Assembly: GCF_000231385.2 (NCBI RefSeq)
Contig: NC_018515.1
Location: 952,001 to 1,016,000, forward strand
Length of the DNA: 64,000 nucleotides
Direction: 5' to 3'
From: Desulfosporosinus meridiei DSM 13257
GTDB lineage: Bacteria; Bacillota; Desulfitobacteriia; Desulfitobacteriales; Desulfitobacteriaceae
Shown here: positions 27,937-37,306 of the stretch, in pieces
Layout: every line of letters starts with the position of its first letter
Position numbering within the stretch: the stretch's first letter is position 1
Notes under the pieces: model-generated
Database searches by the model: none
Told to the model about the DNA's origin: nothing
The model's input: the letters and a program-made list of their open reading frames with translations, nothing else
Position numbers and translations under genes: made by a program

Positions 27937-28029
27937 ATGTTTGGAGCAGGTGCAGGCGGATTAGGTGCAGGGATTGCAATAGTAGTCGTTATTATTCTTT
28001 TGCTTATTGCAATGGGAATCGTATTCTAA
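27937..28029 (+). CDS. Tiny glycine-rich membrane peptide, type A copy 2
   Basis: A 30-residue peptide: MFGAGAGGLGAG, then the type A helix IAIVVVIILLLIAMGIVF. AAGGGAGG lies before the ATG. It is nearly identical to copy 3 (28240) apart from a two-residue length change near the N-terminus. No charged residues at all. Confidence 0.8.
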   Translation: MFGAGAGGLGAGIAIVVVIILLLIAMGIVF

Positions 28030-28068
28030 GTCAATTTTAGTAGTTTAATATATTGAGGAGGAGATATT

Positions 28069-28209
28069 ATGTACGGATATGGTGTTGGAGCTGCAGGTTA
28101 TGGAGCGGGCGTTTGTTGTCCAACCGCTGCCCCAGTTGGTAGTGGAATTGGAGCAGGTATTATCGCTATCGCAATTTTAATCTTAATTGCCTTAGGAGTA
28201 ATATTCTAG
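28069..28209 (+). CDS. Tiny glycine-rich membrane peptide, type B copy 2
   Basis: A 46-residue peptide: MYGYGVGAAGYGAGVCC, then PTAAPVG and the type B helix IIAIAILILIALGVIF. GAGGAGGAG precedes the ATG. Keeps the CC pair of copy 1 with a shorter proline segment. Confidence 0.8.
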   Translation: MYGYGVGAAGYGAGVCCPTAAPVGSGIGAGIIAIAILILIALGVIF

Positions 28210-28239
28210 ACAAAATTGTAATTAAAGGAGGTCAATAAT

Positions 28240-28338
28240 ATGTTTGGAGCAGCCGGAGTTGGCACTGGATTAGGTGCAGGAATTGCAATCGTTGTTGTAA
28301 TCATTCTTTTGCTTATCGCAATGGGAATTGTATTCTAA
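28240..28338 (+). CDS. Tiny glycine-rich membrane peptide, type A copy 3
   Basis: A 32-residue peptide: MFGAAGVGTGLGAG, then the type A helix identical in sequence to copy 2. AAAGGAGG lies upstream. Confidence 0.8.
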   Translation: MFGAAGVGTGLGAGIAIVVVIILLLIAMGIVF

Positions 28339-28378
28339 TATCGTTTAGCATTTAAGTTGACATTTGGAGGTGAAGTTC

Positions 28379-28480
28379 ATGTACGGATATGGTGCTTGCG
28401 CTGGCGCAGGTGGATATGCTGGTGCTGGAATTATAGCTATTGCCGTTTTGATTCTGATCGCTTTGGGAGTTATTTTCTAA
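28379..28480 (+). CDS. Tiny glycine-rich membrane peptide, type B copy 3
   Basis: A 33-residue peptide: MYGYGACAGAGGYAGAG, then the type B helix with one change (AV for AI). It has a single Cys (C7) and no proline segment. GGAGGTGAAG lies upstream. Last gene before the cluster terminator. Confidence 0.8.
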   Translation: MYGYGACAGAGGYAGAGIIAIAVLILIALGVIF

Positions 28481-28501
28481 GTAAATATTGCGTGTCTTTA
28501 T

Positions 28502-28529
28502 GACCCCTGTTGATGAGGGGTCTTTTTTT
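28502..28529 (+). terminator. Terminator of the tiny-peptide cluster
   Basis: GACCCCT-GTTGATG-AGGGGTC is followed by seven Ts. Confidence 0.9.
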
Positions 28530-28779
28530 GTTTTGAAATCCATAGCGCAGTCTCTTCACGCCATACTAGGTTACAGCAGGGGAAGTGGAGTAGTGTTATT
28601 GTTGGTTCATTATGTGTAGTCAGCACGAAAATAGATAATGGCACCGGCATATTGCTGCAGCGCCATTATCTCAGAATTTCTAAAAAGTCAACATAGTAAG
28701 TCTAGATAAAATTTATTAGTGTTAATTTATAAGATTAAAGTTTGAACAATATAAGAGGATTTACCCTAAGTTTTACTGC
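28530..28779. other. Spacer with a 10-base inverted repeat, downstream of both flanking units
   Basis: No gene was found. AGATAATGGC at 28633-28642 is mirrored at 28662-28671. On the minus strand the hairpin is followed by ATTTTC and could end the Trp-rich peptide transcript. Confidence 0.5.
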
Positions 28780-28872
28780 CTACCACCACCAACGACGAAA
28801 TCCCCACCAAGGACCGAAGCCAAACCAGGGGCCGAAGCCAAACCAAGGGAAACCCCAACGTCCCCACCACAT
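28780..28872 (-). CDS. Tryptophan-rich 30-residue peptide
   Basis: A minus-strand ATG at 28872 with AAAGGAGG eight bases upstream opens a 30-codon frame ending in TAG. Ten of 30 residues are Trp, six Phe, seven Gly, three Arg and three Pro. The middle is a repeat of PWFGFG (two copies, then PWWGF), and the peptide ends in FRRWWW. Net charge is about +3. I know no family for it. The composition resembles Trp/Arg-rich membrane-active peptides, but a structural spore or envelope peptide is as likely. It converges on the six tiny-peptide genes. Confidence 0.65.
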   Translation of the reverse strand: MWWGRWGFPWFGFGPWFGFGPWWGFRRWWW

Positions 28873-29082
28873 AGCAAAAACCTCCTTTAAATATCGAAAT
28901 AATTCTCTCGTTTAGGTTTGAATTAGATCTACCTTGATACAGATTATGTAGATAGGAATATCTCCGTTACCAATATATGGGTAATTTTTTGAATAATATA
29001 TCTTAGTATTAATTTGGATTAAGATTAGGTTGGTAATTGATGGGATATACTAATACGAACAAACAGTGGGGGGAAAGAGCTC

Positions 29083-29529
29083 TTGGGATTTATACAACTA
29101 GTTCTATTAGAGGGGATACTTCTTATCTGTGCAGGAATGATTTTCTTTGGAGGAATCTGGGGAACCTTTGCTGCAATAGTGGCTTTAAGCGGAATAAACC
29201 TTCTTTCTTATGATGTACCACAGTTTTGGTATTGGGAAATTCCACTAATAGTCGGTGGGCTTCTGGGAATTTTACTTCTGTTTACGGTTGGAAAGAGAGC
29301 AAATAAAACTCAAATTGTAGGAGGGCTTGTAGGAGGGCTAACAAGCTTAGTTATGTTTGGTGCCTTTGCAACACCTATTATTGCTATACTGCTATGGGCT
29401 TTAGTTTTCGGCACCGGGCTTATTCCTAAAAGTAAGAAGAGTCAGGTATTATGGAGCTTTGCTCCGACAATTTTAAGAATAATGTTAGGAATATGTGGGA
29501 TTATTTACGGAAACATTCTCACTCCTTAG
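29083..29529 (+). CDS. Small integral membrane protein, unknown
   Basis: A 148-residue, very hydrophobic protein with about four membrane helices (roughly 5-40, 48-67, 75-108 and 125-145) and short, sparsely charged loops. A TTG start at 29083 follows GGGGGGAAAGAG. I do not recognise the family. It is preceded by 210 bases with no gene and followed by a terminator at 29669. Confidence 0.6.
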   Translation: MGFIQLVLLEGILLICAGMIFFGGIWGTFAAIVALSGINLLSYDVPQFWYWEIPLIVGGLLGILLLFTVGKRANKTQIVGGLVGGLTSLVMFGAFATPIIAILLWALVFGTGLIPKSKKSQVLWSFAPTILRIMLGICGIIYGNILTP

Positions 29530-29668
29530 AGGAAATATACATTATTTTGATAGAATAGGGAGACTAAACAAAGCCTTGCTATTATGTATTTTTTTTGTTA
29601 TCTTATACATAACTTATTATGTCAGGCATATAGCTGGGCTTCAGCTTTGGGGCAGCGGAGTAATCTGC

Positions 29669-29700
29669 GGGACTACCTTATTATAAGGGGTCCTATTTTT
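29669..29700 (+). terminator. Terminator before the cation-efflux gene
   Basis: GGAC pairs with GTCC and CCTTA with TAAGG in a compact hairpin, followed by TATTTTT. Confidence 0.65.
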
Positions 29701-29758
29701 ATGTAGTTTGATTCTTTAGCATCTCGTTTACTGAAAGAATTGATGAGGAGAGTTTGTC

Positions 29759-30748
29759 ATGAATGAGAAGACAAAGGTCGCCACATTATCCGTCGTTTCA
29801 AATATAACATTGACTTTATCTAAGGTTATAATCGGCTTTCTTAGTGGCTCCGTTAGTATCTTGTCAGAAGGAATTCATTCGGGTATTGATTTAATAGCGG
29901 CCATTATTGCTCTTTTTGCCGTAAAGGAATCCGGGAAGCCTGCAGATTCATGCCATGCTTATGGACATGGAAAAATCGAAAATGTTTCGGGTACGATTGA
30001 AGCTGCGCTAATATTTGTGGCAGCACTAATGATAATCGTTGAAGCGATTCAGAAAATCAGAGAAATCCTTAGCGGCAGTGGAGGCCATGTTTCGGATTTA
30101 GGGCTGGGATTAGGTCTGCTAATCATGGCCGTCTCGGCGGTTATGAATTTCATTGTATCTACATGTCTGATGAGAGTTGCGATAAAGACCGATTCAGTAG
30201 CTCTTGAAGCAGATGCCTTACATTTACGGACAGATGTCTATACGTCTCTAGGGGTCTTATTAGGATTACTAATTATAAAATTTACTGGGTGGATTATAAT
30301 TGACCCCATTATTGCACTTGGAGTTGCCTTTATGATTATACGAGCAGCGATTGACCTTTCCAAAAAGGCCTTTGCACCGCTAGTTGATGTTAGCTTGCCT
30401 GACGAAGAGCGAAGGATTATTGCTGAAGTGCTCCAACTATATGAGAAAGAATTTGTTGAATTTCATAAACTACGGACCCGTAAAGCCGGAGCAGAACGGC
30501 ATGTTGATTTGCATTTAGTTGTTGCCAAATTTACCCCTGTGGTTGACGTTCATGAACTCTGTGATAGGATTGAACAAGAGATTAATGAGAAATTATCGAT
30601 AACTTATGTCTTGATTCATGCGGAACCATGTAGCACCAGAGAGGAAGAATGCCCTGTTGAGAATGGGGTGACTTCTACCTGTCAGCGCTGCGGTTACAGA
30701 CCCCGAAGGAGTAATCTGAGGTCAGAAGTTCGAGATAAAGAGAGATAA
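29759..30748 (+). CDS. Cation diffusion facilitator family transporter
   Basis: A proton-coupled divalent metal exporter (Zn/Co/Fe/Mn class) in the cytoplasmic membrane. Six helices are predicted. The metal-site motifs are SEGIHSGIDL (in place of the usual HxxxD with Asp) and EADALHLRTDVYTS. A cytoplasmic C-terminal domain has DVHELCDRIEQEI. The tail carries extra cysteines (CSTREEECPV, CQRCG), possibly a further metal site. 329 residues; GAGGAGAG precedes the ATG. The metal cannot be fixed from sequence alone. Confidence 0.9.
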   Translation: MNEKTKVATLSVVSNITLTLSKVIIGFLSGSVSILSEGIHSGIDLIAAIIALFAVKESGKPADSCHAYGHGKIENVSGTIEAALIFVAALMIIVEAIQKIREILSGSGGHVSDLGLGLGLLIMAVSAVMNFIVSTCLMRVAIKTDSVALEADALHLRTDVYTSLGVLLGLLIIKFTGWIIIDPIIALGVAFMIIRAAIDLSKKAFAPLVDVSLPDEERRIIAEVLQLYEKEFVEFHKLRTRKAGAERHVDLHLVVAKFTPVVDVHELCDRIEQEINEKLSITYVLIHAEPCSTREEECPVENGVTSTCQRCGYRPRRSNLRSEVRDKER

Positions 30749-30826
30749 GTGAGGCATAATTGTGTAGAGTTGGTTCGGCCATCACTTTGAACAATCATCG
30801 GTGGGCTGGTCGTCCATTGATAATGG

Positions 30827-30855
30827 TTGCTGCAATTTTTGCGCTGTTCTATAAT
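30827..30855 (+). promoter_or_regulatory. Sigma-A promoter of recJ
   Basis: TTGCTG at 30827-30832 and TATAAT at 30850-30855 are 17 bases apart, 20 bases before the recJ GTG. Confidence 0.7.
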
Positions 30856-30875
30856 GAAAGTCTGGAGGAGATATT

Positions 30876-33299
30876 GTGAAACGCATATGGTCGGCACCGA
30901 AATCTTCCGGACGTAGGTCGGAAATACTGGGAAATTTATTAGGGGTTTCGCCGATTGTCTCAGAGATACTGGTTCAAAGAGGGTATGAAAAGCCGGAAGA
31001 GGCTATTGAATTTTTGCATCCGACCCTCTTAAATCTAAATTCCCCTTTCTGTTTTTGTGATATGAGGAAAACCATAGAGAGATTAACTTTAGCCCTAAAG
31101 CGTCAGGAAAAGATACTCATTTACGGAGATTATGATGTTGATGGAGTGACAAGTACCACTTTATTATATAAAGTACTTATAGATCTGGGTTTTCAAGCGG
31201 TGGCCTATATCCCTCACCGCCAAGATGAAGGTTATGGTCTCCATGCTGAGGCCGTTGAGCGTGCTGCTAAGGCGGGAGTGAGTGTTATAATTACGGTTGA
31301 CTGTGGAATTACAGCAGTCGCCGAAGTTATCCAAGCAAAAACCAGTAATATTGATATCATCATTACTGACCACCATGAACCCGGTCAAGTGTTGCCGGAG
31401 GCCTTTGCTATTATCAATCCTAAGCTTGAAAATTCAGGTTACCCATTTCGTGATTTAGCCGGAGTTGGGGTAGCGTTTAAATTGGCTCAGGCCTTGTTAC
31501 AATCTCTGGGAAACCTTGAAGTAGGCATTCAAACGGAAATGTATCTTTTAGATTTAGTTGCTTTAGGGACTATTGCAGATCTTGTCCCGGTAGTTGGGGA
31601 AAACCGGATCTTTGTTCATTATGGTTTACGCCAAATGGAAGAAACCAATCACCCTGGCCTAGCTGCTCTTCTCGAGGAGTGTGGTTTAAAGGATAAACCA
31701 CTTAAAGCTGGACAAATCGGCTTTATGGTTGCTCCCAGAATCAACGCTGCTGGGCGGATGGATAGCGCCCGAGCGGGGTTGGAGCTGCTCTTATCCGAGG
31801 ATCCCGAACGAGCTAGTGAACTTGCCCGGCAGTTAACCAAAGAAAACCAAATGCGGCAGGAAACAGAAAAGGAGATCCTTGCAGAGGCCGTTTCCTTGTT
31901 AGAGGGTAAACCGCTGCCCAGAGTTATCGTTCTTTCAGCAGAAAATTGGCATCATGGGGTTGTGGGGATTGTGGCCTCCCGCTTGGTAGAACGGTATTAT
32001 CGACCGGTTTTTATGATCTCGGAAGATGGGGATGAGGCTAAGGGATCTGCCCGTGGAATTCTGGGATATCCGGTTTTGGAACAATTAAGTCAACAGGCCC
32101 ATCTTCTAACAAAGTTTGGCGGACATAGACAAGCTGCTGGCTTTTCTCTCCTTACAAAGGATATTGAAAAACTCAGAGAGGGCCTTAATACGCAAGCATT
32201 AGCCTTCGATGAAGCTCTGTTTCAAGAAGTCTTACGAGTTGATTCCTTAGTTACTCTGAATATGGTCTCTCCAGAATTACTTCGTCAACTTGAGCAAATG
32301 GCACCCTTTGGACTTGGAAATCCCGGCCCAATTCTAGCTTGTAAGGAAATTCCTGTGCATTCCTTGGGCGCTGTTGGGAAAGAACAAAGTCATATTAAAT
32401 TTCGCTTTGGATCTAAAGGAGAACAAGAAGGGATTGCTTTCAGAATAGGAGAACGTTTACAAGATCTTCAGGAAAAACAAACCTTGGATGCCGCTTTTGC
32501 TCTCGATTGGAATACTTTTCGGGGGCGGGAGGATGTTCAATTAATGATTAAGGATGTCCAGCCTGAGGCAGATTGGACAGATCCTTTTATCAAAGATACT
32601 AAAGCTGATACATATCAGGAAATAGCTGCTACACTTGAGGAGCCGGAAATAGAATGGTTAGATTGGAGATATATGCCGAGGTCTGAATGGCCATTACAAA
32701 AAAATGAAGGTTTATGGGTTTGGGACAATAGGGGGAGTATGCCGACTCTTCGACTTGGGAATGATTTGCCTAATAGCGATAATTCACCTAAAAGTCTCAT
32801 CCATGACAAGCATCTAGATGGCAATGAACAAGTAATAGTTAAGCAAAACCTTGGCATGATACTCGGCCTGCCGCTAACAGGTGAGGATTTCAAGGAGGGT
32901 GTCGAAAAGTTTCGGGAATTAGGTATATTTCGTATTGCACTAGCAGGATTTGAAAGCCCTCTTGAGGAAAGAGTTCGTCAGCGTTGTTGTTTTATATCTC
33001 GGGATGAGCTCGTTCAATTATATCGGGAACTCCAGACCAAATCGAAAACGGCTAACCCCTTTATTTGGGGTGGGAATCAAAAAGTATCCCAAGCTCAAAA
33101 AGCTGCCTTGAAGATATTTGAAGAGTTGGGATTTATCCAATGCCTAGGCGGATCAGACGAGTTCTTTCTAAAATGGATTCCCGCGAAAAACAAATTAGAG
33201 CTGGACTCTTCTTCGCGCTATCGCCTAACCAAAGAACGGTTTGATGAGGCATTAAAGTTTCACAAAGAATTATTAAATACAGTGCTTAAAGTTCTGTAA
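30876..33299 (+). CDS. recJ: Single-stranded-DNA exonuclease RecJ
   Basis: RecJ degrades single-stranded DNA 5' to 3' in recombination and repair. The DHH nuclease motifs are intact: IYGDYDVDGVTST near residue 85, ITVDCGIT, TDHHEP, and later GGHRQAAGF of DHHA1. An OB fold follows, then a long C-terminal extension of about 230 residues usual in Firmicutes. 807 residues. A GTG start follows GGAGGAG. It heads the conserved run recJ-apt-relA-dtd. Confidence 0.95.
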   Translation: MKRIWSAPKSSGRRSEILGNLLGVSPIVSEILVQRGYEKPEEAIEFLHPTLLNLNSPFCFCDMRKTIERLTLALKRQEKILIYGDYDVDGVTSTTLLYKVLIDLGFQAVAYIPHRQDEGYGLHAEAVERAAKAGVSVIITVDCGITAVAEVIQAKTSNIDIIITDHHEPGQVLPEAFAIINPKLENSGYPFRDLAGVGVAFKLAQALLQSLGNLEVGIQTEMYLLDLVALGTIADLVPVVGENRIFVHYGLRQMEETNHPGLAALLEECGLKDKPLKAGQIGFMVAPRINAAGRMDSARAGLELLLSEDPERASELARQLTKENQMRQETEKEILAEAVSLLEGKPLPRVIVLSAENWHHGVVGIVASRLVERYYRPVFMISEDGDEAKGSARGILGYPVLEQLSQQAHLLTKFGGHRQAAGFSLLTKDIEKLREGLNTQALAFDEALFQEVLRVDSLVTLNMVSPELLRQLEQMAPFGLGNPGPILACKEIPVHSLGAVGKEQSHIKFRFGSKGEQEGIAFRIGERLQDLQEKQTLDAAFALDWNTFRGREDVQLMIKDVQPEADWTDPFIKDTKADTYQEIAATLEEPEIEWLDWRYMPRSEWPLQKNEGLWVWDNRGSMPTLRLGNDLPNSDNSPKSLIHDKHLDGNEQVIVKQNLGMILGLPLTGEDFKEGVEKFRELGIFRIALAGFESPLEERVRQRCCFISRDELVQLYRELQTKSKTANPFIWGGNQKVSQAQKAALKIFEELGFIQCLGGSDEFFLKWIPAKNKLELDSSSRYRLTKERFDEALKFHKELLNTVLKVL

Positions 33300-33366
33300 G
33301 AATTACTCCATTATAAGGTTGCTGAACTCAATTTGAAGTATGCTTAAAGAAAGGCGGCTTAAAGAC

Positions 33367-33879
33367 ATGGATTTTAGAGATCATATTCGCGTCATATCTG
33401 ATTTTCCCAAGGAGGGAATTTCCTATAAGGACATTACTACTCTGCTTAAAGAGGGGGAAGTATATCACCAAGCTATCGATGCTTTTGTAGAAAAGATAAA
33501 ACCTTGGAAACCTGATGTCATTGTGGGGCCTGAAGCCCGAGGATTCTTATTTGGTGCCCCGGTGGCCTATGCCTTGGGAGTAGGGTTTGTTCCTGTTCGC
33601 AAACCCGGCAAATTGCCTTCAAAAACAATTTCAGAGACATATGCTTTAGAATATGGATTTGATACATTAGAAGTACATGCAGATGCTATAAAGCCTGGAG
33701 AACGAGTAGTTATGGTTGATGATCTGTTAGCAACTGGTGGAACAATGTTGGCAACAGCAAATTTGATCCGAAAGATTGGGGCAGACGTGGTTGGCATGGG
33801 TTTTTTAATTGAATTGGCATTCTTAAATGGCCGTGAGAAGCTGATCGATTATCCGGTTTTTTCACTGGTAGAGTATTAG
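33367..33879 (+). CDS. apt: Adenine phosphoribosyltransferase
   Basis: Apt salvages adenine to AMP using PRPP. The PRPP loop is [14 protein letters not shown], and [13 protein letters not shown] is typical. I start at the ATG at 33367 ([18 protein letters not shown]) behind AAAGGCGG, giving 170 residues, the standard length; an upstream ATG at 33340 adds nine unsupported residues. Conserved neighbour of relA. Confidence 0.95.
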   Translation: MDFRDHIRVISDFPKEGISYKDITTLLKEGEVYHQAIDAFVEKIKPWKPDVIVGPEARGFLFGAPVAYALGVGFVPVRKPGKLPSKTISETYALEYGFDTLEVHADAIKPGERVVMVDDLLATGGTMLATANLIRKIGADVVGMGFLIELAFLNGREKLIDYPVFSLVEY

Positions 33880-33938
33880 ATTTGCAGCTTTCTGAGTGGT
33901 AGATCAAGTGTTATTGCAAGGATGAGAGGAGTTCACCT

Positions 33939-36173
33939 ATGTCCTTCCCAGAATTATTAGTAAAAATGAAAAAGAAGTTTCCGCAATCACGGTTAGCAAT
34001 AGTGGATAAGGCCTATCACTTTGCTGAAGTAGCACATAGGAACCAACTTCGCAACTCAGGGGAAGATTATATCTTACATCCCTTAGAAGTTGCTCAGATC
34101 TTGGTTGAACTTGAAATGGATGAGGCCACAATTGCAGCCTCCTTGCTTCATGATGTAGTGGAGGATACGGAATTTACTATTGCTGATATAGAAAAGGAAT
34201 TTGGATCAGAGATTGCTTTGCTTGTTGACGGTGTCACGAAACTCGGTCGAATCGAGTATAAGAGTAAGGTCGAACAACAAGTGGAAAATTTACGAAAAAT
34301 GTTTTTAGCAATGGCTAAAGACATTCGAGTCATTCTTATTAAACTAGCCGATCGCCTGCATAACATGCGCACTTTAAAATATCACTCAGAGCAAAAACAA
34401 AAAGAAATTGCTCAGGAAACTCTAGAGATATTTGCCCCTTTAGCTAACCGTTTAGGTATTTTTCGAATTAAATGGGAGTTGGAGGATCTTTCCTTCCGAT
34501 ATCTAAAGCCTCAGGAATACTATGACCTTGTTGAAGGAATAGCCCTCAAACGGCGAGAGCGTGAAGCCTATATCAATGAAGTAATTGTGCAAATGCGGGA
34601 ACGTCTGGATGAAGTGGAGATTTTTGCTGATATTGCCGGGCGTCCAAAACATTTTTACAGCATCTATCGTAAAATGACCACCCAAAACAAAGATCTAAGT
34701 GAAATCTACGACTTAATGGCAATTAGAGTTATTGTAGACTCTGTCAACGATTGCTATGGTGCCTTAGGGATTATCCATACTATGTGGAAGCCGATACCCG
34801 GTCGATTTAAAGATTATATTGCCATGCCTAAGCCGAATATGTATCAATCCCTGCATACTACCCTAATTGGACTGCACGGAGAACCTTTTGAAATACAAAT
34901 CCGAACCTGCGAAATGCACCGAACTTCAGAATATGGAATTGCCGCCCATTGGAAGTACAAGGAAGGAAGTAACAAAGAGTGCGCTACCAAGGGATCGAGT
35001 GGCAAAGACTGTGGTAACAAAACAACGAGTGTAAATTTCGAGCAAAAACTCTCCTGGTTGCGTCAACTGTTGGAATGGCAGCATGATTCTCGGGACGCCG
35101 GGGAATTTATGGAGTCCTTAAAAATTGACTTGTTTGCCGATACGGTTTTTGTGTTTACGCCTAAGGGTGATGTGGTTGAATTGCCTGCAGACTCCTGTCC
35201 CGTAGACTTTGCTTATCGAGTTCATACGGACGTAGGTCACCGCTGTGTAGGTGCCAAGATCAATGGCCGAATTGTTCCGCTTGAGACAAAATTAAATAAC
35301 GGAGATATTTTAGAAATTCTTACCTCAAAACAAGGGAGCGGCCCCAGCCGAGATTGGCTGTCTTTTGTAAAAACCTCACAAGCTAAAAATCGAATTCGTC
35401 AATGGTTTAAGAAAGAACAGCGTGAAGATAATATCATACGCGGGCGTGAAAACTTGGAGCGTGAGGTGCGTAAGTTAGGCCTTGATCCCGCAGCTGTCCT
35501 CAAGCCGGAAAGTCTTATGGTTATTGGGAGGAATTACAACTTTGTTGGATTGGATGATCTATACGCTTCCATAGGAGATGGCGTACTGACCACCAATAAA
35601 GTTTTAATGCGCTTGCGTGAGGATCTTACCAAAGAAGAACGAGAGAAAATGCAGCTAGCCGCCCTTCAACAGGGGGAAGGTAAAGCACCGGCTCAGATTT
35701 CTTACGGGAAAGCATCCCATGGGGTTAGGGTTAAAGGTGTCGATAATGTACTGATACGTTTTGCCCAGTGTTGTAATCCTCTGCCTGGTGATTTGATCAT
35801 GGGTTACATTACCCGTGGGCGAGGAGTTTCTATTCATCGTGAGGATTGCAGCAATGTCCTTAGTCACTCTGATGAAGAAAGTGATCGGATCGTTGAGGTT
35901 ATGTGGGCAGAACAAGCAGACTCCACTTACCCTGTCGATATCCAAATCTATGGTATGGATAAGCCGCGTTTGGTCACGGAGGTCATGAATACAGTTTTAG
36001 ATACCCGCACACATATTCTTGGGATCAATGCTCGAGTTGGTAAAGGGGATGTAGCCCATATCCAGCTGCGAATTGAGATTAGGAATCTAGAGCACCTTAA
36101 AATGGTTATGCAAAAAATACGTAAGGTGAAAGACATCACTGAGGTCAAGCGAATCCATTCGGGAGGAACCTAA
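33939..36173 (+). CDS. relA: Bifunctional (p)ppGpp synthetase/hydrolase
   Basis: This Rel enzyme makes and degrades the stringent-response alarmone. Domains: HD hydrolase (about 30-200, [12 protein letters not shown] intact), synthetase (about 240-350, [12 protein letters not shown]), TGS (about 400-460, [14 protein letters not shown]), a zinc/CC region ([11 protein letters not shown]) and a C-terminal ACT domain. 744 residues is the full length and both catalytic halves look active. GAGAGGAG precedes the ATG. Confidence 0.96.
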   Translation: MSFPELLVKMKKKFPQSRLAIVDKAYHFAEVAHRNQLRNSGEDYILHPLEVAQILVELEMDEATIAASLLHDVVEDTEFTIADIEKEFGSEIALLVDGVTKLGRIEYKSKVEQQVENLRKMFLAMAKDIRVILIKLADRLHNMRTLKYHSEQKQKEIAQETLEIFAPLANRLGIFRIKWELEDLSFRYLKPQEYYDLVEGIALKRREREAYINEVIVQMRERLDEVEIFADIAGRPKHFYSIYRKMTTQNKDLSEIYDLMAIRVIVDSVNDCYGALGIIHTMWKPIPGRFKDYIAMPKPNMYQSLHTTLIGLHGEPFEIQIRTCEMHRTSEYGIAAHWKYKEGSNKECATKGSSGKDCGNKTTSVNFEQKLSWLRQLLEWQHDSRDAGEFMESLKIDLFADTVFVFTPKGDVVELPADSCPVDFAYRVHTDVGHRCVGAKINGRIVPLETKLNNGDILEILTSKQGSGPSRDWLSFVKTSQAKNRIRQWFKKEQREDNIIRGRENLEREVRKLGLDPAAVLKPESLMVIGRNYNFVGLDDLYASIGDGVLTTNKVLMRLREDLTKEEREKMQLAALQQGEGKAPAQISYGKASHGVRVKGVDNVLIRFAQCCNPLPGDLIMGYITRGRGVSIHREDCSNVLSHSDEESDRIVEVMWAEQADSTYPVDIQIYGMDKPRLVTEVMNTVLDTRTHILGINARVGKGDVAHIQLRIEIRNLEHLKMVMQKIRKVKDITEVKRIHSGGT

Positions 36174-36174
36174 A

Positions 36175-36624
36175 ATGCGCAGTGTCATTCAGCGTGTAAA
36201 AAGAGCTTCTGTAACCGTGAACGGTGAAAGGGTGGGCAATATTGCTGAGGGTCTTTTGGTGCTCCTGGCAGTCGGTCAGGATGACGGAACGGACGATTTA
36301 AACTGGATGATTGACAAACTGGTAGGGCTACGAATTTTCGAAGACCAAGAGGCCAAAATGAATCGCTCTGTTCAAGACGTGGGGGGAGAAATTCTTATGG
36401 TATCCCAATTTACTCTTTATGGTGATTGCCGTAAGGGGAAACGCCCCAGCTTTTCGACGGCTGCGCCGCCGGATCAGGCTAAGGCTTTGTTCAATCAAGG
36501 GGTAGAGAGAGCTCGAAGTTACGGCCTAAAGGTTGAGACTGGGGTCTTCCAAGCAGAGATGGACGTTGAACTGGTTAATAATGGACCTGTGACGATACTC
36601 TTAGATAGTAAAAAGAATTTCTAA
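36175..36624 (+). CDS. dtd: D-aminoacyl-tRNA deacylase
   Basis: Dtd frees tRNAs mischarged with D-amino acids or glycine. The 149 residues carry the active-site motifs [11 protein letters not shown] and the C-terminal [10 protein letters not shown]. It begins one base after relA stops, behind GGGAGGAA, and is coupled to it. Confidence 0.95.
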   Translation: MRSVIQRVKRASVTVNGERVGNIAEGLLVLLAVGQDDGTDDLNWMIDKLVGLRIFEDQEAKMNRSVQDVGGEILMVSQFTLYGDCRKGKRPSFSTAAPPDQAKALFNQGVERARSYGLKVETGVFQAEMDVELVNNGPVTILLDSKKNF

Positions 36625-36637
36625 GGAGGTTTATTGA

Positions 36638-37258
36638 ATGCTTGAAGGGCGAGCTATGGGTGCCATGGGGGCAAATTGTTATTTATTCTCTTGTGCAGAA
36701 AGTAAGAATGCTGTGGTTATCGACCCGGGTGCTGACGGGAAACGGATTTATCGCTGGATATTGGAGAAGGGTCTCAAAGTTGAATATATCCTGCTGACTC
36801 ATGGACATATTGATCACATTGGTGCAGTGGATGAACTTCGAGAGTTATTGGGCAATGTAAAAGTCGGAATTCACGAGGGCGACGCGGGAATGCTAACTGA
36901 TGGGAAAAAGAATCTGTCCAGTTATTTTGGACCTGGGCTGACCCTTAAGAAGGCAGATCTCTTGCTTAGTGACGGGCAAGAACTTATGATTGGCAAAGAA
37001 CAACTAAAAGTTATAGCCACACCAGGTCATTCTCCGGGTAGTGTTTGTTTTCTGTGTTCTGACGGGTTGATTAGCGGGGACACCCTGTTTGCCGGTTCGA
37101 TTGGCAGAACTGATTTTCCGGGAGGGTCAATGGATCAGCTTTTAAGTGGGGTCAAGAATAAGCTTTTGCTGCTTCCTGAAAATACTCGAGTTTTCCCCGG
37201 CCATGGAGAGGAAACCAGTATCGAGGAAGAAAAGCGGGATAACCCGTTCTTAGTGTAA
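36638..37258 (+). CDS. MBL-fold metallo-hydrolase (glyoxalase II-like)
   Basis: The metal motif THGHIDHIGAVDELRE gives HxHxDH, followed by the further ligands in TPGHSPGS, SGDTLF and PGHGEET. 206 residues, cytoplasmic. The short glyoxalase II-like form lacks the C-terminal substrate domain of true GloB, so the substrate is open. It follows dtd by 13 bases with AAGGAGG and sits where Bacillus has other genes before hisS. Confidence 0.9.
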   Translation: MLEGRAMGAMGANCYLFSCAESKNAVVIDPGADGKRIYRWILEKGLKVEYILLTHGHIDHIGAVDELRELLGNVKVGIHEGDAGMLTDGKKNLSSYFGPGLTLKKADLLLSDGQELMIGKEQLKVIATPGHSPGSVCFLCSDGLISGDTLFAGSIGRTDFPGGSMDQLLSGVKNKLLLLPENTRVFPGHGEETSIEEEKRDNPFLV

Positions 37259-37271
37259 CCCTCATGCTTTA

Positions 37272-37300
37272 TTGACAACCCCAATTGTATTTGATAAAAT
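37272..37300 (+). promoter_or_regulatory. Promoter of the hisS-aspS T-box leader
   Basis: TTGACA at 37272-37277 and TAAAAT at 37295-37300 are exactly 17 bases apart. Confidence 0.8.
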
Positions 37301-37306
37301 ATATCG

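Noticed and set aside
27399-28480. Repeated units that could suggest a CRISPR array
   Set aside because: Repeat spacing is irregular and the repeats are coding frames with ribosome binding sites.
28352-28543. Minus-strand frame opposite the last tiny gene
   Set aside because: It is the complement of a glycine/isoleucine-rich coding region and of the terminator; no start signals.
29495-29686. 63-codon plus-strand frame with one hydrophobic segment after the small membrane protein gene
   Set aside because: It overlaps the preceding gene, has no clear ribosome binding site and ends inside a terminator hairpin.
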